Shown here: one piece after another, positions 1 through 6,123 of the stretch
Layout of the letters: every line of letters starts with the position of its first letter
How positions within the stretch are numbered: the first letter of the stretch is position 1
From: Candidatus Bathyarchaeota archaeon
GTDB taxonomy: Archaea; Thermoproteota; Bathyarchaeia; TCS64
Assembly: GCA_016867505.1 (NCBI GenBank)
Contig: VGJH01000007.1
Coordinates: 1-16,036 of the forward strand
Reading direction: 5' to 3'
Length of the DNA: 16,036 bases
The notes under the pieces: generated by a model
Databases searched by the model: none
What the model saw: only the letters and a program-made list of their open reading frames with translations
Told to the model about the DNA's origin: nothing
Position numbers and translations under genes: made by a program

Positions 1-398
1 CCCGCAGTTGAAATTCCTCTAACTAAATTGATACTAGGACCTAGAATCTGGTAACCTAATTCTTCGTTTCCAAGCCCATTTTGCAGCAGAAGAATTGTGG
101 TGTCTTTTTTAATACATGTTTTAATGATTTTTAACGACTCTTCAAGATCGTATGCTTTCGTTGTTACCAATAACAAGGAGTTTAAGGGGATTTCATTAAG
201 GGTTGATGAAGCTTTTATTTCGAATGTGTCCTTTATTGCTCCTAGTAACTGTAATCCATGTTTATTTATTGAGTCGGTGTGTTCTCTGTTGCCTATGAGA
301 TGAACTTTATTATATTTAGAAAGTAGAGCACCATAATAGCTACCTATGGCTCCTGCACCAAGAATTATTATCTGCTTGAATCTTTTATTTTTAGGCAT
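1..398 (-). CDS. panE: 2-dehydropantoate 2-reductase (ketopantoate reductase), C-terminus cut by window edge
   Basis: Reduces ketopantoate to pantoate with NAD(P)H in CoA synthesis. Reading the minus strand from ATG at 398 gives about 132 residues of an open frame that runs off the window. The N-terminus carries the Rossmann dinucleotide motif GAGAIGSYYGALLSK (about residues 14-28). Further on are LLVTTKAYDLEESL and LLLQNGLGNEE, both typical of the PanE/ApbA family. Its ATG lies inside the last codons of the upstream phosphopantoate--beta-alanine ligase gene (8-nt overlap, ATGCCTAA), so the two are almost certainly co-transcribed and translationally coupled. The catalytic C-terminal helical domain is outside the window. 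The family assignment is strong; cofactor preference cannot be judged here. Confidence 0.9.
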   Translation of the reverse strand, partial: MPKNKRFKQIIILGAGAIGSYYGALLSKYNKVHLIGNREHTDSINKHGLQLLGAIKDTFEIKASSTLNEIPLNSLLLVTTKAYDLEESLKIIKTCIKKDTTILLLQNGLGNEELGYQILGPSINLVRGISTA

Positions 399-1194
399 TG
401 TTGATTTCAAGGTACACTCCTTTCTCAGCAAGACTATGAAGTCTATGCTCCATCAATAACATTACTTCAGAAAGTGTTTTTTTATTATCAAAATCATTTT
501 TAATCTTTTTTAATTCACTAATTTTTAAGGATTTTAAGCGCTCAACTTCCTTTATCAGCAGAGGCATTGCACGAATAATATTATCAACAATAGTAATTGC
601 AGCCCATTGAGCAGTCCTAGACATGGGATTTAAATCAACGGTGATGACGGTTTTTCCCAGCTTCACGAGGCTTTGAGTTCGATCACCATCCTCTAAAGGA
701 ACAAAAACAACATCCGCTTTCAATATTCCTTCGGGATCAACACGACGGCGTTCGCTAAAGATCTCGGGGATAGTTGCTGTTGATGCTTTACCTACACCAA
801 GTACCTCCTCGGCTCCAGCGTCTTTTAGAACTTTTTCAATTGCATATTCTCTCTCGGGTGTTCTGTGAAACAAATTTACTTCAAGCATAGCATTTGAAAC
901 TCTAGCTAAATCAACAAATTCTTTTGCACATAAAGCAGCAACGTTTCCGTTCACTGAGAGAACCGGGTGTTTAGCTAATAGAAGGTTCGCCGCTGCAGCG
1001 GTTATAGCATTCATTCCAGGAGAAGTTGTTTGCTCACCAATAATATAATCAAAGGCTTCACCACGTCCATGAGCAATCAAGCCAGCTAAAGCCACTACTT
1101 TTGATTCAACTCCTTTAGTAATTTTTTCTCTTACTCTTATTGATTCAGCTCTTGGATGTTTGTCATTAACATGAGTTTCATTAGCCATTTTCAT
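391..1194 (-). CDS. 4-phosphopantoate--beta-alanine ligase (archaeal phosphopantothenate synthetase)
   Basis: Condenses 4-phosphopantoate with beta-alanine using ATP, the archaeal replacement for bacterial PanC in CoA synthesis. The 267-residue length fits the family (COG1701/PPS). Recognisable blocks are HPRAESIRVREK near the N-terminus, GLIAHGRGEAFDYIIGEQT (about 38-56), an Ala-rich helix at about 62-72, FHRTPERE, and VDLNPMSRTAQWA near residue 190. The first in-frame ATG is at 1194, but the second Met, at 1188, sits about 7 nt after GGTG and may be the real start. It lies upstream of and overlaps panE, forming a two-gene pantothenate/CoA operon divergent from ilvB. That pairing makes sense because ketopantoate is made from the valine precursor 2-ketoisovalerate. 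The pantoate kinase gene is not visible. Confidence 0.92.
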   Translation of the reverse strand: MKMANETHVNDKHPRAESIRVREKITKGVESKVVALAGLIAHGRGEAFDYIIGEQTTSPGMNAITAAAANLLLAKHPVLSVNGNVAALCAKEFVDLARVSNAMLEVNLFHRTPEREYAIEKVLKDAGAEEVLGVGKASTATIPEIFSERRRVDPEGILKADVVFVPLEDGDRTQSLVKLGKTVITVDLNPMSRTAQWAAITIVDNIIRAMPLLIKEVERLKSLKISELKKIKNDFDNKKTLSEVMLLMEHRLHSLAEKGVYLEINNA

Positions 1195-1248
1195 TGCACC
1201 AAGTATTTGACCGTTCAGTGGATGGTCTAAAATGTGAGTATTAAGCTT

Positions 1249-1270
1249 TACTTAAATTGTATTTTACAAT
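1249..1270 (-). promoter_or_regulatory. Candidate promoter and operator palindrome for the CoA operon
   Basis: On the minus strand a TTTAAGTA TATA-like element (1249-1256) is about 55-60 bp upstream of the ligase start. It directly abuts a perfect inverted repeat, ATTGTA and TACAAT separated by TTT (1256-1270), which would cover the BRE position. A site there could block or recruit TFB/TBP. The sequence is AT-rich, so chance is not excluded. Confidence 0.4.
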
Positions 1271-1340
1271 AAAATGTTATGACCATAATAAATTATTGAT
1301 GATTGAATCTAAAAAATGTTTTTTCTATCTGTCTTCGGGT

Positions 1341-1352
1341 AAACCTTTTTAA
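1341..1352 (+). promoter_or_regulatory. BRE/TATA of the first ilv operon
   Basis: AAACCTTTTTAA reads as an archaeal BRE (AAACC) plus TATA box, about 220 bp before ilvB. The same AAACC-TTT form precedes the second ilv leader (8425), ilvB2 (8566) and the tRNA gene (minus, near 11890). A start about 25 nt downstream would place the whole two-ORF leader in the mRNA. Confidence 0.6.
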
Positions 1353-1396
1353 CTATCATCTCTGCTGTTACCAATACTAATCCTCATAGGAGAGAA

Positions 1397-1465
1397 ATGA
1401 ATGGTACAGGATACTGTAAAAACTCCCAGTGGAGGGGAATTTTAAATGGGGTATTGTTTTATTAG
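1397..1465 (+). CDS. Candidate leader peptide A (MNGTGYC...), 22 aa
   Basis: ATG at 1397 follows AGGAGAG (1388-1394) by 2-7 nt, depending on which SD bases are used. The frame runs 22 codons to TAG at 1463-1465. The peptide begins MNGTGYCKNSQ and ends GVLFY, so it contains the GYC tripeptide also found in micro-ORF B, encoded with different Gly and Tyr codons (GGA-TAC versus GGG-TAT). It overlaps micro-ORF B in another frame, so ribosomes on A would run through the SD hairpin of B. A real product is unproven; a frame this short can arise by chance. Confidence 0.3.
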   Translation: MNGTGYCKNSQWRGILNGVLFY

Positions 1466-1469
1466 CTAA
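1446..1469 (+). CDS. Candidate leader peptide B, MGYCFIS
   Basis: Seven codons and a stop (TAA, 1467-1469) begin at ATG 1446, 8 nt after a strong SD (GGAGGGG, 1431-1437). The peptide MGYCFIS matches MGYCFVM... in the second ilv leader. The 15-nt block ATGGGGTATTGTTTT differs there only by T/C in the third position of the Cys codon, a silent change. The SD-to-ATG spacing is the same in both leaders. Conservation in two paralogous leaders is what supports this call, not length. Confidence 0.42.
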   Translation: MGYCFIS

Positions 1470-1567
1470 CTCTGATAACTCTTGTTTTGCATTCAGAAAT
1501 CAGAAATCGTTGATGAATAGTTTTGAATTATTAATTTTTGTAAAAAAAGTGATGGAGTGTATTACAT

Positions 1568-3253
1568 TTGGTTGAAATGAATGGCTCACAGGCACTCTGG
1601 ACGAGCCTTAAGAAAGAGGGAACAAAACACATCTTTGGGCTTCCTGGTGGTTCAGTCATTCCTTTATGTGATGAGATGCTTAACCACGATCTTAGGTTTA
1701 TCCTTGCTAGGCATGAGCAGGGAGCAGCACATATGGCTGATGGCTATGCTCGAGCAAGTGGGAATGTGGGGGTGTGTTTAGCAACCTCAGGCCCGGGTGC
1801 AACTAATTTAGTCACAGGTATTGCATCTGCTAACATCGATTCTTCACCCGTTGTCGCAATCTGTGGTCAGGTAGCGAGAGAGCTTATTGGTACTGATGCC
1901 TTCCAAGAAGTAGACATTATTGGTGTGTCAGCTTCTGTTACAAAATATAATATTCAAGCAAGGAGTGCAGCTGAAGTACCTTATGCAGTTAAATCAGCTT
2001 TCCATATTGCTAATACAGGTCGACGCGGTGCAGTCTTAATCGATTTACCCAAAGACGTGACCACAGAAAAAATGGATGTTGAGTTCCCTGAGACAATATC
2101 CTTCCGGGGTTATCGACCAGTATATGAACCGGATCGGAGAGAAGTTGAGTGGGCTGCAACTTTATTGGCTAGGGCAAATAAACCAGTAATTATCGCTGGT
2201 GGAGGCATAATTAGTAGTGGAGCCAGCAGTGAACTTGTAGCACTTAGTGAGTATTTAATGGCTCCAACCGCCACAAGTTTGATGGGAAAAGGAGCATTCC
2301 CCGCGGATCATCCTTTAAGCCTTGGTTTATGTGGAATGCATGGGACTTACGCTGCCAATACAATGGTTCCAGAAGCTGATGTCTTACTTATTGTTGGAGC
2401 TCGTTTAAGTGATAGAACCACAGGCGCAATCAGTAGTTTTGCTCCAAACGCTAAAATCATTCACGTCGACATTGATCGCAGTGAAATAGATAAAAACGTT
2501 GAAACAGTTACAAGAGTCGTTGGAGATGCCAAAAATAGTTTACAGAAAATTCTACGTCATCTAAACATACTACGCTCTAACACAGCAACAAATGAATATT
2601 GGAGAAAGAAGTGCCAAGAGTTAAGAGAAGTAAATGGAGTATCCAAAACAAACGGAGACTATTTGAAAGCACCTGAAGTTATTAAAACTTTGAGAAGAGT
2701 ACTCCCTAGAGACTCAATTGTTACCACGGAAGTTGGCCAATGCCAAATGTGGGCTGCACTCCATTATGATGCGTATCTACCACGTAGTTTCATGACGAGT
2801 GGTGGTTTAGGTACAATGGGTTGGGGCTTCCCTGCATCAATCGGTGCCAAGACTGCGAGACCAGAGGCCCCTGTAGTTGACATTGCTGGTGACGGAAGTT
2901 TTGGAATGACTGAGAATAATTTAGCTACAAGTGTAAAAGAGCATCTTCCAGTCATTGTATTAATATTAAATAATGGGATGTTGGGTATGGTTGCCCAATG
3001 GCAGCGATTATTCTATAATCACAGATATTCAGCGGTTAAATTAGAGAGAACCCCTGATTTCGTGAAACTTGCTGAAGCTTATGGTGCTGAAGGCGTTAGA
3101 GTTGAGAGCTATAAGGATCTGGAAACTACCCTAAATCGAGCAATAAAATCAGATGTAGCTACAGTTATCGATGTACCCATTGACCCAGAAGAGAATGTTC
3201 TACCAATAGTACCCCCCGGAATGGGATTAAAAGACGCATTAATGGAGGCATAA
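1568..3253 (+). CDS. ilvB: Acetolactate (acetohydroxyacid) synthase large subunit, copy 1
   Basis: ThDP enzyme making 2-acetolactate and 2-aceto-2-hydroxybutyrate, the first common step to valine, leucine and isoleucine. The 561 residues fit the family. Visible are the ThDP-activating Glu50 in RHEQGAAHMADG, GTDAFQE (109-114), the substrate-side Arg in SDRTTG (281-286), GGLGTMGWGFPASIG (412-426), and the Mg/ThDP motif from GDG (441-443) to NN (468-469). Trp478 follows in MVAQW. The start is TTG, 8 nt after GGAGTG; the next in-frame ATG (1577) is 17 nt away. The paralogue at 8629 has the same SD spacing and a matching N-terminus (MVVMTG), which supports the TTG. Two positions known as herbicide contacts in plant AHAS differ from the usual residue: Ser29 (usually Ala) and Ala103 (usually Pro). 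It heads ilvB-ilvN-ilvC. Confidence 0.95.
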   Translation: MVEMNGSQALWTSLKKEGTKHIFGLPGGSVIPLCDEMLNHDLRFILARHEQGAAHMADGYARASGNVGVCLATSGPGATNLVTGIASANIDSSPVVAICGQVARELIGTDAFQEVDIIGVSASVTKYNIQARSAAEVPYAVKSAFHIANTGRRGAVLIDLPKDVTTEKMDVEFPETISFRGYRPVYEPDRREVEWAATLLARANKPVIIAGGGIISSGASSELVALSEYLMAPTATSLMGKGAFPADHPLSLGLCGMHGTYAANTMVPEADVLLIVGARLSDRTTGAISSFAPNAKIIHVDIDRSEIDKNVETVTRVVGDAKNSLQKILRHLNILRSNTATNEYWRKKCQELREVNGVSKTNGDYLKAPEVIKTLRRVLPRDSIVTTEVGQCQMWAALHYDAYLPRSFMTSGGLGTMGWGFPASIGAKTARPEAPVVDIAGDGSFGMTENNLATSVKEHLPVIVLILNNGMLGMVAQWQRLFYNHRYSAVKLERTPDFVKLAEAYGAEGVRVESYKDLETTLNRAIKSDVATVIDVPIDPEENVLPIVPPGMGLKDALMEA

Positions 3254-3255
3254 AA

Positions 3256-3759
3256 ATGGCAAACCAAAACATAATCGCTTTTTTAGTTGAAGATAAGCCA
3301 GGAGTACTTTTCAATATATCTAACATGTTCCGTCGTCGCGGATTTAACATAAACAGCATCAGTGTTGGTGGAGCAGAAGATCATGTCAGTAGAATTACTA
3401 TCACAATAGAAGCCGAGGGGCGGGCGCTCAACCAAGTTGTCGAACAGCTGGATAAAATGGTTGATGTCATAGAAGTAAAACGATTAGATCAACTGAGGAC
3501 AGTTGTTAGGGAACTTATGTTAGTTAAACTTAGAACAGTTGACCCTATGGCAAGAGAAGAAGCTCTTATTCACATAAACAGTTATCATGGATTAATTTTA
3601 GATATAGAGCCAGAGAGTGTAATCGCAGAAGTTACAGGAGAACCAGAAAAGCTGGATAATTTCCTCGAACAGGTTAAATCCATTGGTGTAGAAGAGATGA
3701 GCCGAACAGGGATAACCGCTCTTGAACGCGGACGGTTGAAATTAAAGAGGTCAGAATAA
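3256..3759 (+). CDS. ilvN: Acetolactate synthase regulatory (small) subunit, copy 1
   Basis: The regulatory partner of IlvB, which activates the enzyme and usually binds valine for feedback inhibition. The protein has 167 residues. An N-terminal ACT domain (about 5-78) starts IAFLVEDKPGVLFNISNMFR and contains the RRRGFNI segment. It is followed by the ALS small-subunit C-terminal domain (about 82-155) with RELMLVKLRTV and GLILDIEPESVIAEVTGEP. The start codon lies 2 nt after the ilvB stop, and its SD (GGAGG, 3243-3247) is inside the last ilvB codons, so the two subunits are translationally coupled. A paralogue lies at 10313. Confidence 0.95.
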   Translation: MANQNIIAFLVEDKPGVLFNISNMFRRRGFNINSISVGGAEDHVSRITITIEAEGRALNQVVEQLDKMVDVIEVKRLDQLRTVVRELMLVKLRTVDPMAREEALIHINSYHGLILDIEPESVIAEVTGEPEKLDNFLEQVKSIGVEEMSRTGITALERGRLKLKRSE

Positions 3760-3760
3760 A

Positions 3761-4747
3761 ATGGTGAAAGTTTACCACGATAATGATATAGATGAAAAAG
3801 TATTGAAAGGAAAAACAGTCGCAGTCATTGGTTATGGTAGCCAAGGACGCGCTCAGGCTCTCAATATGAAGGAGTCTGGTGTAAATGTGGTTATTGGTCT
3901 AAGATCAGGAAAAAGCTGGAAACAAGCAGAAGCTGATGGCTTAAAAGTTATGACAGTAATTGAAGCAGCGAAAGCAGCGGATGTTGTTTTAATGCTAGTT
4001 CCAGACATGGCTCAACCAATAGTATGGAATGAAGAAGTCAGTTTAGGGATGTCTAAAGGAAAGACGCTCCAATTTGCTCATGGCTTCAATATCCATTTCG
4101 GTGTTATTGAACCGCCTAAAGACATTGATGTAATTATGGTTGCACCAAAAAGTCCTGGTCCTGAAATGCGACGCCAATATGAAAACGGTTTTGGCGTACC
4201 AGCATTAGTTGCAGTACATCAGAACGCAACTGGAAACGCCTTGAAAACTGCATTAGCTATAGCAAAAGCATTAGGAAGCGGAAAAGCAGGCGTTATAGAA
4301 ACAACATACAAGTATGAAACAGAGAGTGACCTATTCGGAGAACAAGCAGTACTCTGTGGGGGAGCGGATCAGTTAATTAGAAGAGGATTCAAAGTACTTG
4401 TTGAAGCAGGATACCCACCAGAATTAGCTTACTTTGAAGTATGTAATGAGCTAAAACTTATTGTTGATTTAATATACAAAAGTGGAATCAGTGGAATGTA
4501 CAGAGCTGTCAGTGATACAGCTAAGTGGGGTGGCTTAACAGTTGGCCCAATGATTGTTGATGACCACGTGGAACAAAACATGAGAAAAGCTCTGAAAGAA
4601 GTCCAAAACGGTACTTTTGCCAAATCATGGACGCAGGAATATAAAGAAGGCAGTAAAAAATTCAGAGCCCTAGTTGAGGAATGCGATAATCTAGAGATAG
4701 AAAAAGTTGGCAAACAGGTACGCAAGATGAGTGGTTTAGAAAAATAG
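3761..4747 (+). CDS. ilvC: Ketol-acid reductoisomerase (class I, short form)
   Basis: Isomerises and reduces the acetohydroxyacids from IlvBN to 2,3-dihydroxy acids with NAD(P)H and Mg. The 328 residues are the class I length. The Rossmann motif is IGYGSQGRAQALN (23-35) and the cofactor loop GLRSGKSW (46-53) carries serines typical of NADPH-type enzymes. Conserved His107 lies in FAHGFNIHFG. Metal ligands are visible as Asp190 and Glu194 (SDLFGEQ), with Glu226 and Glu230 in FEVCNELK and Ser251 in VSDTAKWG. The usual PKGPGH motif reads PKSPGPEMRR (130-139), so Pro replaces His at 134. It starts 1 nt after the ilvN stop, with AGAGG 10 nt upstream. It is the only ilvC in the window, so it probably serves both AHAS enzymes. 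Confidence 0.96.
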   Translation: MVKVYHDNDIDEKVLKGKTVAVIGYGSQGRAQALNMKESGVNVVIGLRSGKSWKQAEADGLKVMTVIEAAKAADVVLMLVPDMAQPIVWNEEVSLGMSKGKTLQFAHGFNIHFGVIEPPKDIDVIMVAPKSPGPEMRRQYENGFGVPALVAVHQNATGNALKTALAIAKALGSGKAGVIETTYKYETESDLFGEQAVLCGGADQLIRRGFKVLVEAGYPPELAYFEVCNELKLIVDLIYKSGISGMYRAVSDTAKWGGLTVGPMIVDDHVEQNMRKALKEVQNGTFAKSWTQEYKEGSKKFRALVEECDNLEIEKVGKQVRKMSGLEK

Positions 4748-4764
4748 GTTTTTTTATTTTTTTA
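4748..4764 (+). terminator. Oligo-T terminator after ilvC
   Basis: Immediately after the ilvC stop are two T7 runs split by one A, typical of archaeal intrinsic termination. The gap to the convergent TFB gene is only 17 bp. On the other strand this is an A-run, so TFB would need to terminate within ilvC. Confidence 0.6.
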
Positions 4765-5709
4765 TTATTGAACCACATACTGATCTGCAGATTGTGGTTC
4801 GATAACTATTCCGTAAATAACGGTTTCAAGTCCTCTCATTCTATTACGTAGAGTTACTTCTGTTGTTCCCGCAGCTTGTGCTACTTGTTTTTGTGTTCTA
4901 CGTTCTTTATTTTCAAGGCATGCTATGTATAATGCTGCAGCTGCTATGCCTCGTGGCTCTTTACCAGTTAATCCCTGTTTCTCATTTGCTTTAGAAAGAA
5001 TGCTAATAGCTCGTAACTCAGTGTTTCTTTTAACTTTCAATCTGGAAGAGATGCCAGAAACAAATTTAAATGAATCATCAATAGGCATCTTTAAACCTAA
5101 TTCTCTAATTAATAGTCTATAAGTTCTAGCAATTTCTCCATGATCTCGCGTGCTTGCAGCTGAAATTGTCTTTAAAGGTCTTGGAATGTTCTGTAATCTA
5201 CAGGTAGCATAAATGCATGCAGCGACAAACGAGTCGATGGATCTACCTCTAATCATGTCTTGGTTTAGGGATTTTCTATATAAACGAGCGGAGTAATCAC
5301 GTGCTGACTCTGACAAATGTAATAATGCAGCAATTCTATCAAGTTCAGGTAATGCAATGCTTAAGTTTCGTGCTTGAGAATCATTTACTTTAGAACGATT
5401 ATCATATTTTTGAAGCCTATTCATTTTGTCAACAGTTTTGTAGTTGAGTAGTTTTCCAGTCGCATCTCGGTTTGTAGTAAAACGTGTTGATAATCCCATA
5501 TCAAATAGGGTCGGATTTAACCCTATACCAGTACGGGTTCTCGAATTTTTATCATCGCCATTATAGCTTCTCCATTCAGGCCCAGCATCTACAATTGAAT
5601 CGGAAATTACTAAACCACACTCATTACATACTTCTTCTCCAATTTCTAGATCCTTTATTATATTCTTATTTCCACATTTTGGGCATGAATTCTCAAATTT
5701 ACTTGACAC
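4765..5709 (-). CDS. tfb: Transcription initiation factor B (TFB)
   Basis: Archaeal TFIIB homologue that bridges TBP-bound DNA and RNA polymerase. The 314 residues include a complete N-terminal zinc ribbon (Cys9-x2-Cys12 and Cys28-x2-Cys31), a B-reader/linker region with GPEWRSY and an RTRTGIG segment, and two cyclin folds (about 110-205 and 210-305). The cyclin folds are marked by SIDSFVAACIYATCR and EPRGIAAAALYIACL. The start is GTG at 5709, 6 nt after AGGAGGT. The overlapping ATG one base upstream is out of frame. The SD lies next to the stop of the small gene at 5721, so the two form an operon. Archaea often carry several TFBs, and a copy outside the core transcription genes could be general or specialised. 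Confidence 0.95.
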   Translation of the reverse strand: MSSKFENSCPKCGNKNIIKDLEIGEEVCNECGLVISDSIVDAGPEWRSYNGDDKNSRTRTGIGLNPTLFDMGLSTRFTTNRDATGKLLNYKTVDKMNRLQKYDNRSKVNDSQARNLSIALPELDRIAALLHLSESARDYSARLYRKSLNQDMIRGRSIDSFVAACIYATCRLQNIPRPLKTISAASTRDHGEIARTYRLLIRELGLKMPIDDSFKFVSGISSRLKVKRNTELRAISILSKANEKQGLTGKEPRGIAAAALYIACLENKERRTQKQVAQAAGTTEVTLRNRMRGLETVIYGIVIEPQSADQYVVQ

Positions 5710-5720
5710 ATTTTTACCTC

Positions 5721-5987
5721 CTATAACAGGTCTTTTAAAAGAGGCTTTGAAACTGGATTTTGTTCGTCAAAGAGAGTAGTTGTAGTTTCAGTGATAGGTC
5801 TGGTTGTAATAAATATTGAACCACCCTTGTCAAGATGAAGGAATAATTCTTCGAAATCAATTCCATGGGTTTCTTTAATTTTTACTTCGTCTTCTTTTTC
5901 ACCTAAATAAAATATTGTAAGTTCTGTACCTTGCCAAATAACTGTAGGCCAAACACGATCTTGACTTTTAATTGTTAGCCTCTTCAT
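5721..5987 (-). CDS. Small protein of unknown function upstream of TFB
   Basis: I do not recognise this 88-residue protein. It begins MKRLTIKSQDRVWPTVIW and shows alternating hydrophobic residues suggesting beta strands (TELTIFYLGE, SIFITTRPI). An acidic helix-like middle (GIDFEELFLHLDKGG) follows, and the tail is Ser/Thr- and Lys-containing (PVSKPLLKDLL). There are no cysteines, signal peptide or membrane segment. Its TAG stop abuts the SD of TFB, so it is the first gene of that operon. It is divergent from the TrmB-like regulator across 136 bp containing a direct repeat. A partner or modulator of TFB is possible from position only. Confidence 0.65.
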   Translation of the reverse strand: MKRLTIKSQDRVWPTVIWQGTELTIFYLGEKEDEVKIKETHGIDFEELFLHLDKGGSIFITTRPITETTTTLFDEQNPVSKPLLKDLL

Positions 5988-6034
5988 CTTCTTCTAAATA
6001 TGTTAACTAATTTTGTATTGAAAAAAAGAGTTAT

Positions 6035-6074
6035 GTAACATATGAACGTGCAATGTATACGTAACATATGAACG
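6035..6074. repeat. Perfect 14-bp direct repeat, likely regulator binding sites
   Basis: GTAACATATGAACG occurs at 6035-6048 and again at 6061-6074, a 26-bp period (about 2.5 helical turns). Copy 2 ends 5 bp before the TATA region of the TrmB-like gene. Both lie between that gene and the divergent small-gene/TFB operon, so one set of sites could control both. Autoregulation by the TrmB-like protein is inference. Confidence 0.6.
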
Positions 6075-6076
6075 AA

Positions 6077-6094
6077 CACTTTATAGATTTATAG
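6077..6094 (+). promoter_or_regulatory. Promoter of the TrmB-like gene
   Basis: Two overlapping TATA-like boxes, TTTATAG at 6080-6086 and again at 6088-6094, lie 30-44 bp before the start. The direct repeat sits just upstream, in the BRE/activator position. Transcription would begin only a few bases before the coding start, so the mRNA is nearly leaderless. Confidence 0.5.
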
Positions 6095-6123
6095 TCCATA
6101 TAACTTAAAACAGGTTCAATGGT

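Larger units (their letters stand above)
1381..1469 (+). promoter_or_regulatory. ilvB leader element 1: two SD hairpins and overlapping micro-ORFs
   Basis: Two similar units lie 42 nt apart. Unit A has TCCT-CAT-AGGA (1381-1391) followed by GAGAAATGAATGG. Unit B has CTCC-CAGT-GGAG (1423-1434) followed by GGGGAATTTTAA and ATGGGGTATTGTTTT. In both, a pyrimidine segment can pair with the SD just after it. Matching units occur in the leader of the second ilvB (8461-8540). I do not recognise a known riboswitch class. A leader regulating ilvBNC translation or transcription is inference. Confidence 0.5.
1195..1567. other. Divergent intergenic region between CoA genes and the first ilv operon
   Basis: This 373-bp gap holds regulatory sequence rather than a normal gene. 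From left to right it has a probable TATA element for the minus-strand CoA operon (TTTAAGTA read on minus, 1249-1256) and, touching it, a perfect 6-3-6 palindrome ATTGTA-TTT-TACAAT (1256-1270). Next come a BRE/TATA for ilvB at 1341-1352 and a leader with two overlapping micro-ORFs (1381-1469). The remainder is AT-rich, with a small tandem repeat (CAGAAAT twice, 1494-1508) and a T5 tract near 1535. The ilvB Shine-Dalgarno GGAGTG lies at 1554-1559. Confidence 0.75.

Noticed and set aside
1381..1469. Known riboswitch or T-box in the ilv leader
   Set aside because: I see no T-box specifier/antiterminator, TPP, SAM, lysine or other class I can recognise; stems are only 4-5 bp.
1494..1508. CAGAAAT tandem repeat in the ilvB1 leader
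   Set aside because: Only two 7-bp units in AT-rich DNA and not shared with the second leader.
5700..5711. ATG at 5711 as the TFB start
   Set aside because: It is in a different frame from the zinc ribbon; GTG 5709 keeps the frame and has a good SD spacing.
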